DNA of 31,723 nt from Saccoglossus kowalevskii (lineage: Eukaryota; Hemichordata; Enteropneusta; Harrimaniidae): positions 261,990-293,712 of the forward strand of contig NW_003123412.1 in assembly GCF_000003605.2 (NCBI RefSeq), read 5' to 3'. Shown here piece after piece: positions 31,184 through 31,723 of the stretch (its first letter is position 1; each line of letters starts with the position of its first letter). The notes beneath the pieces were generated by a model, which saw nothing but the letters and a program-made list of their open reading frames with translations, made no database searches and had not been told where the DNA came from. Made by a program: the position numbers and the translations under genes.

Positions 31184-31203
31184 GAAATAATAATAATAAT
31201 AAC
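31092..31203. repeat. (AAT)n trinucleotide microsatellite
   Basis: About 90 bp of perfect AAT units, then one tagaaat interruption and more AAT/AAC units. The poly-Asn, poly-Ile and poly-Tyr ORFs on both strands come from the repeat. Confidence 0.97.
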
Positions 31204-31471
31204 AATAAGAAACACTAAAAAATAATAACAAAAGTACTAGTAAGTCACACACAAAAACAAATACGGAGAAAAACAAATGGTAAGACAAAAATATATATAT
31301 ATTGGGTAAAAGGGAAATCAGAAAATAGCTTACTGCTAGTCTAGTCTGATTTCCAATATACACTGGAAGTAAATTATAATGTATAAAGTGGAGGGCCAAA
31401 AATAAGTATAATAATATGAAGATAAACTGACCAAATTAATAAATAACTAAATAAATGAATATGTATGTCAC
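31204..31471. other. AT-rich non-coding stretch
   Basis: Includes a short (AT)n at about 31290-31303. Nothing else seen. Confidence 0.5.
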
Positions 31472-31506
31472 ACCATGGAGGTATAAACTGTTTATACCTC
31501 CATGGT
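31472..31506. repeat. 35-bp near-perfect palindrome (17-bp arms, 1-base centre)
   Basis: accatggaggtataaac (31472-31488) is inverted without mismatch by gtttatacctccatggt (31490-31506) around a single t at 31489. Seventeen paired bases with no loop cannot reasonably be chance in this window. It could be a tiny fold-back element, the fused ends of a MITE, or a palindrome left by a repair event. Confidence 0.92.
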
Positions 31507-31723
31507 CACGCTTTGCCGACACCACCACCACCACGGAAAACACCGGCACCACAAATATGGACGATTATATATTTGAAGCTTAGGAAACCTCGAGTATATA
31601 ATGAACGTAGAAAGCCTGAATCGCATTGCACAAAAGATGGCATGACACATCGTCCTGGAACCCCGTCTTTTATATTTACAATTATATCAATATTAGTTGT
31701 AGCTGTGGGTCCATAGTAGGTCT
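31507..31723 (+). other. Window end with an 83-codon ORF crossing the palindrome; not recognised
   Basis: The frame 31465-31716 starts in the palindrome, passes a Pro-rich stretch from ccaccaccaccaccac and ends in a hydrophobic run (FIFTIISILVVAVGP) before TAG. The start within the palindrome and the lack of a recognisable domain make a gene unlikely. It may be part of something that extends beyond the window. Confidence 0.15.

Noticed and set aside
30976-31399. Poly-Asn, poly-Ile and poly-Tyr ORFs
   Set aside because: They derive from the AAT microsatellite on either strand.
1-31723. CRISPR array, bacterial operon or phage-like system
   Set aside because: The tandem repeats have no unique spacers, no dense coding is present, and all features fit a eukaryotic genome.

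Overview
The window is 31.7 kb of AT-rich, repeat-rich eukaryotic DNA with no gene that can be identified with confidence. Long (AT)n, (TATAT)n, (AAAT)n/(AAAG)n and (AAT)n microsatellites, three separate minisatellites, a degraded tRNA-derived SINE-like element, CTCF- and RFX-like motifs and an assembly gap of exactly 50 N all fit a draft animal genome. An invertebrate bilaterian is my best guess. I do not recognise the species. No bacterial-style gene organisation, rRNA gene or CRISPR array was seen.

Layout. Positions 1-139 hold the end of a 49-bp tandem repeat. Positions 140-5310 are non-coding, with a possible TATA/RFX promoter near 403-438, two close (AT)n arrays and a double CACGTG site. 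A pentanucleotide array fills 5311-5487. Positions 5488-14500 have no recognisable gene. They carry a possible fold-back element (8701-8832), a 36-codon small ORF (10841) and the gap (13593-13642). Positions 14511-16229 form a complex satellite block: a 30-bp duplication, a degenerate 57-bp array, a 49-bp array with a seven-unit higher-order pattern, then tetranucleotide repeats. A 51-bp, nine-copy minisatellite at 17561-18019 lies inside the longest ORF of the window (minus strand). A tRNA-like SINE head is at 22250-22320. The right end (23.6-31.0 kb) has a loose concentration of promoter- and insulator-like motifs: X-boxes, E2F plus TATA, NRF1-like, CTCF-like and YY1 sites. Several short candidate exons lie among them. 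A 35-bp near-perfect palindrome is at 31472-31506.

The most consistent signal across the window is an excess of the E-box CACGTG (21 sites counted by eye). It includes four exact copies of the 10-bp palindrome GTCACGTGAC, the binding site of bHLH-Zip factors of the TFEB/MITF/USF type. I found no convincing new multi-gene system. The unusual material is the satellite architecture, the motif clustering and a few small-ORF or microexon candidates. All gene-like calls here are weak and should be read as hypotheses.
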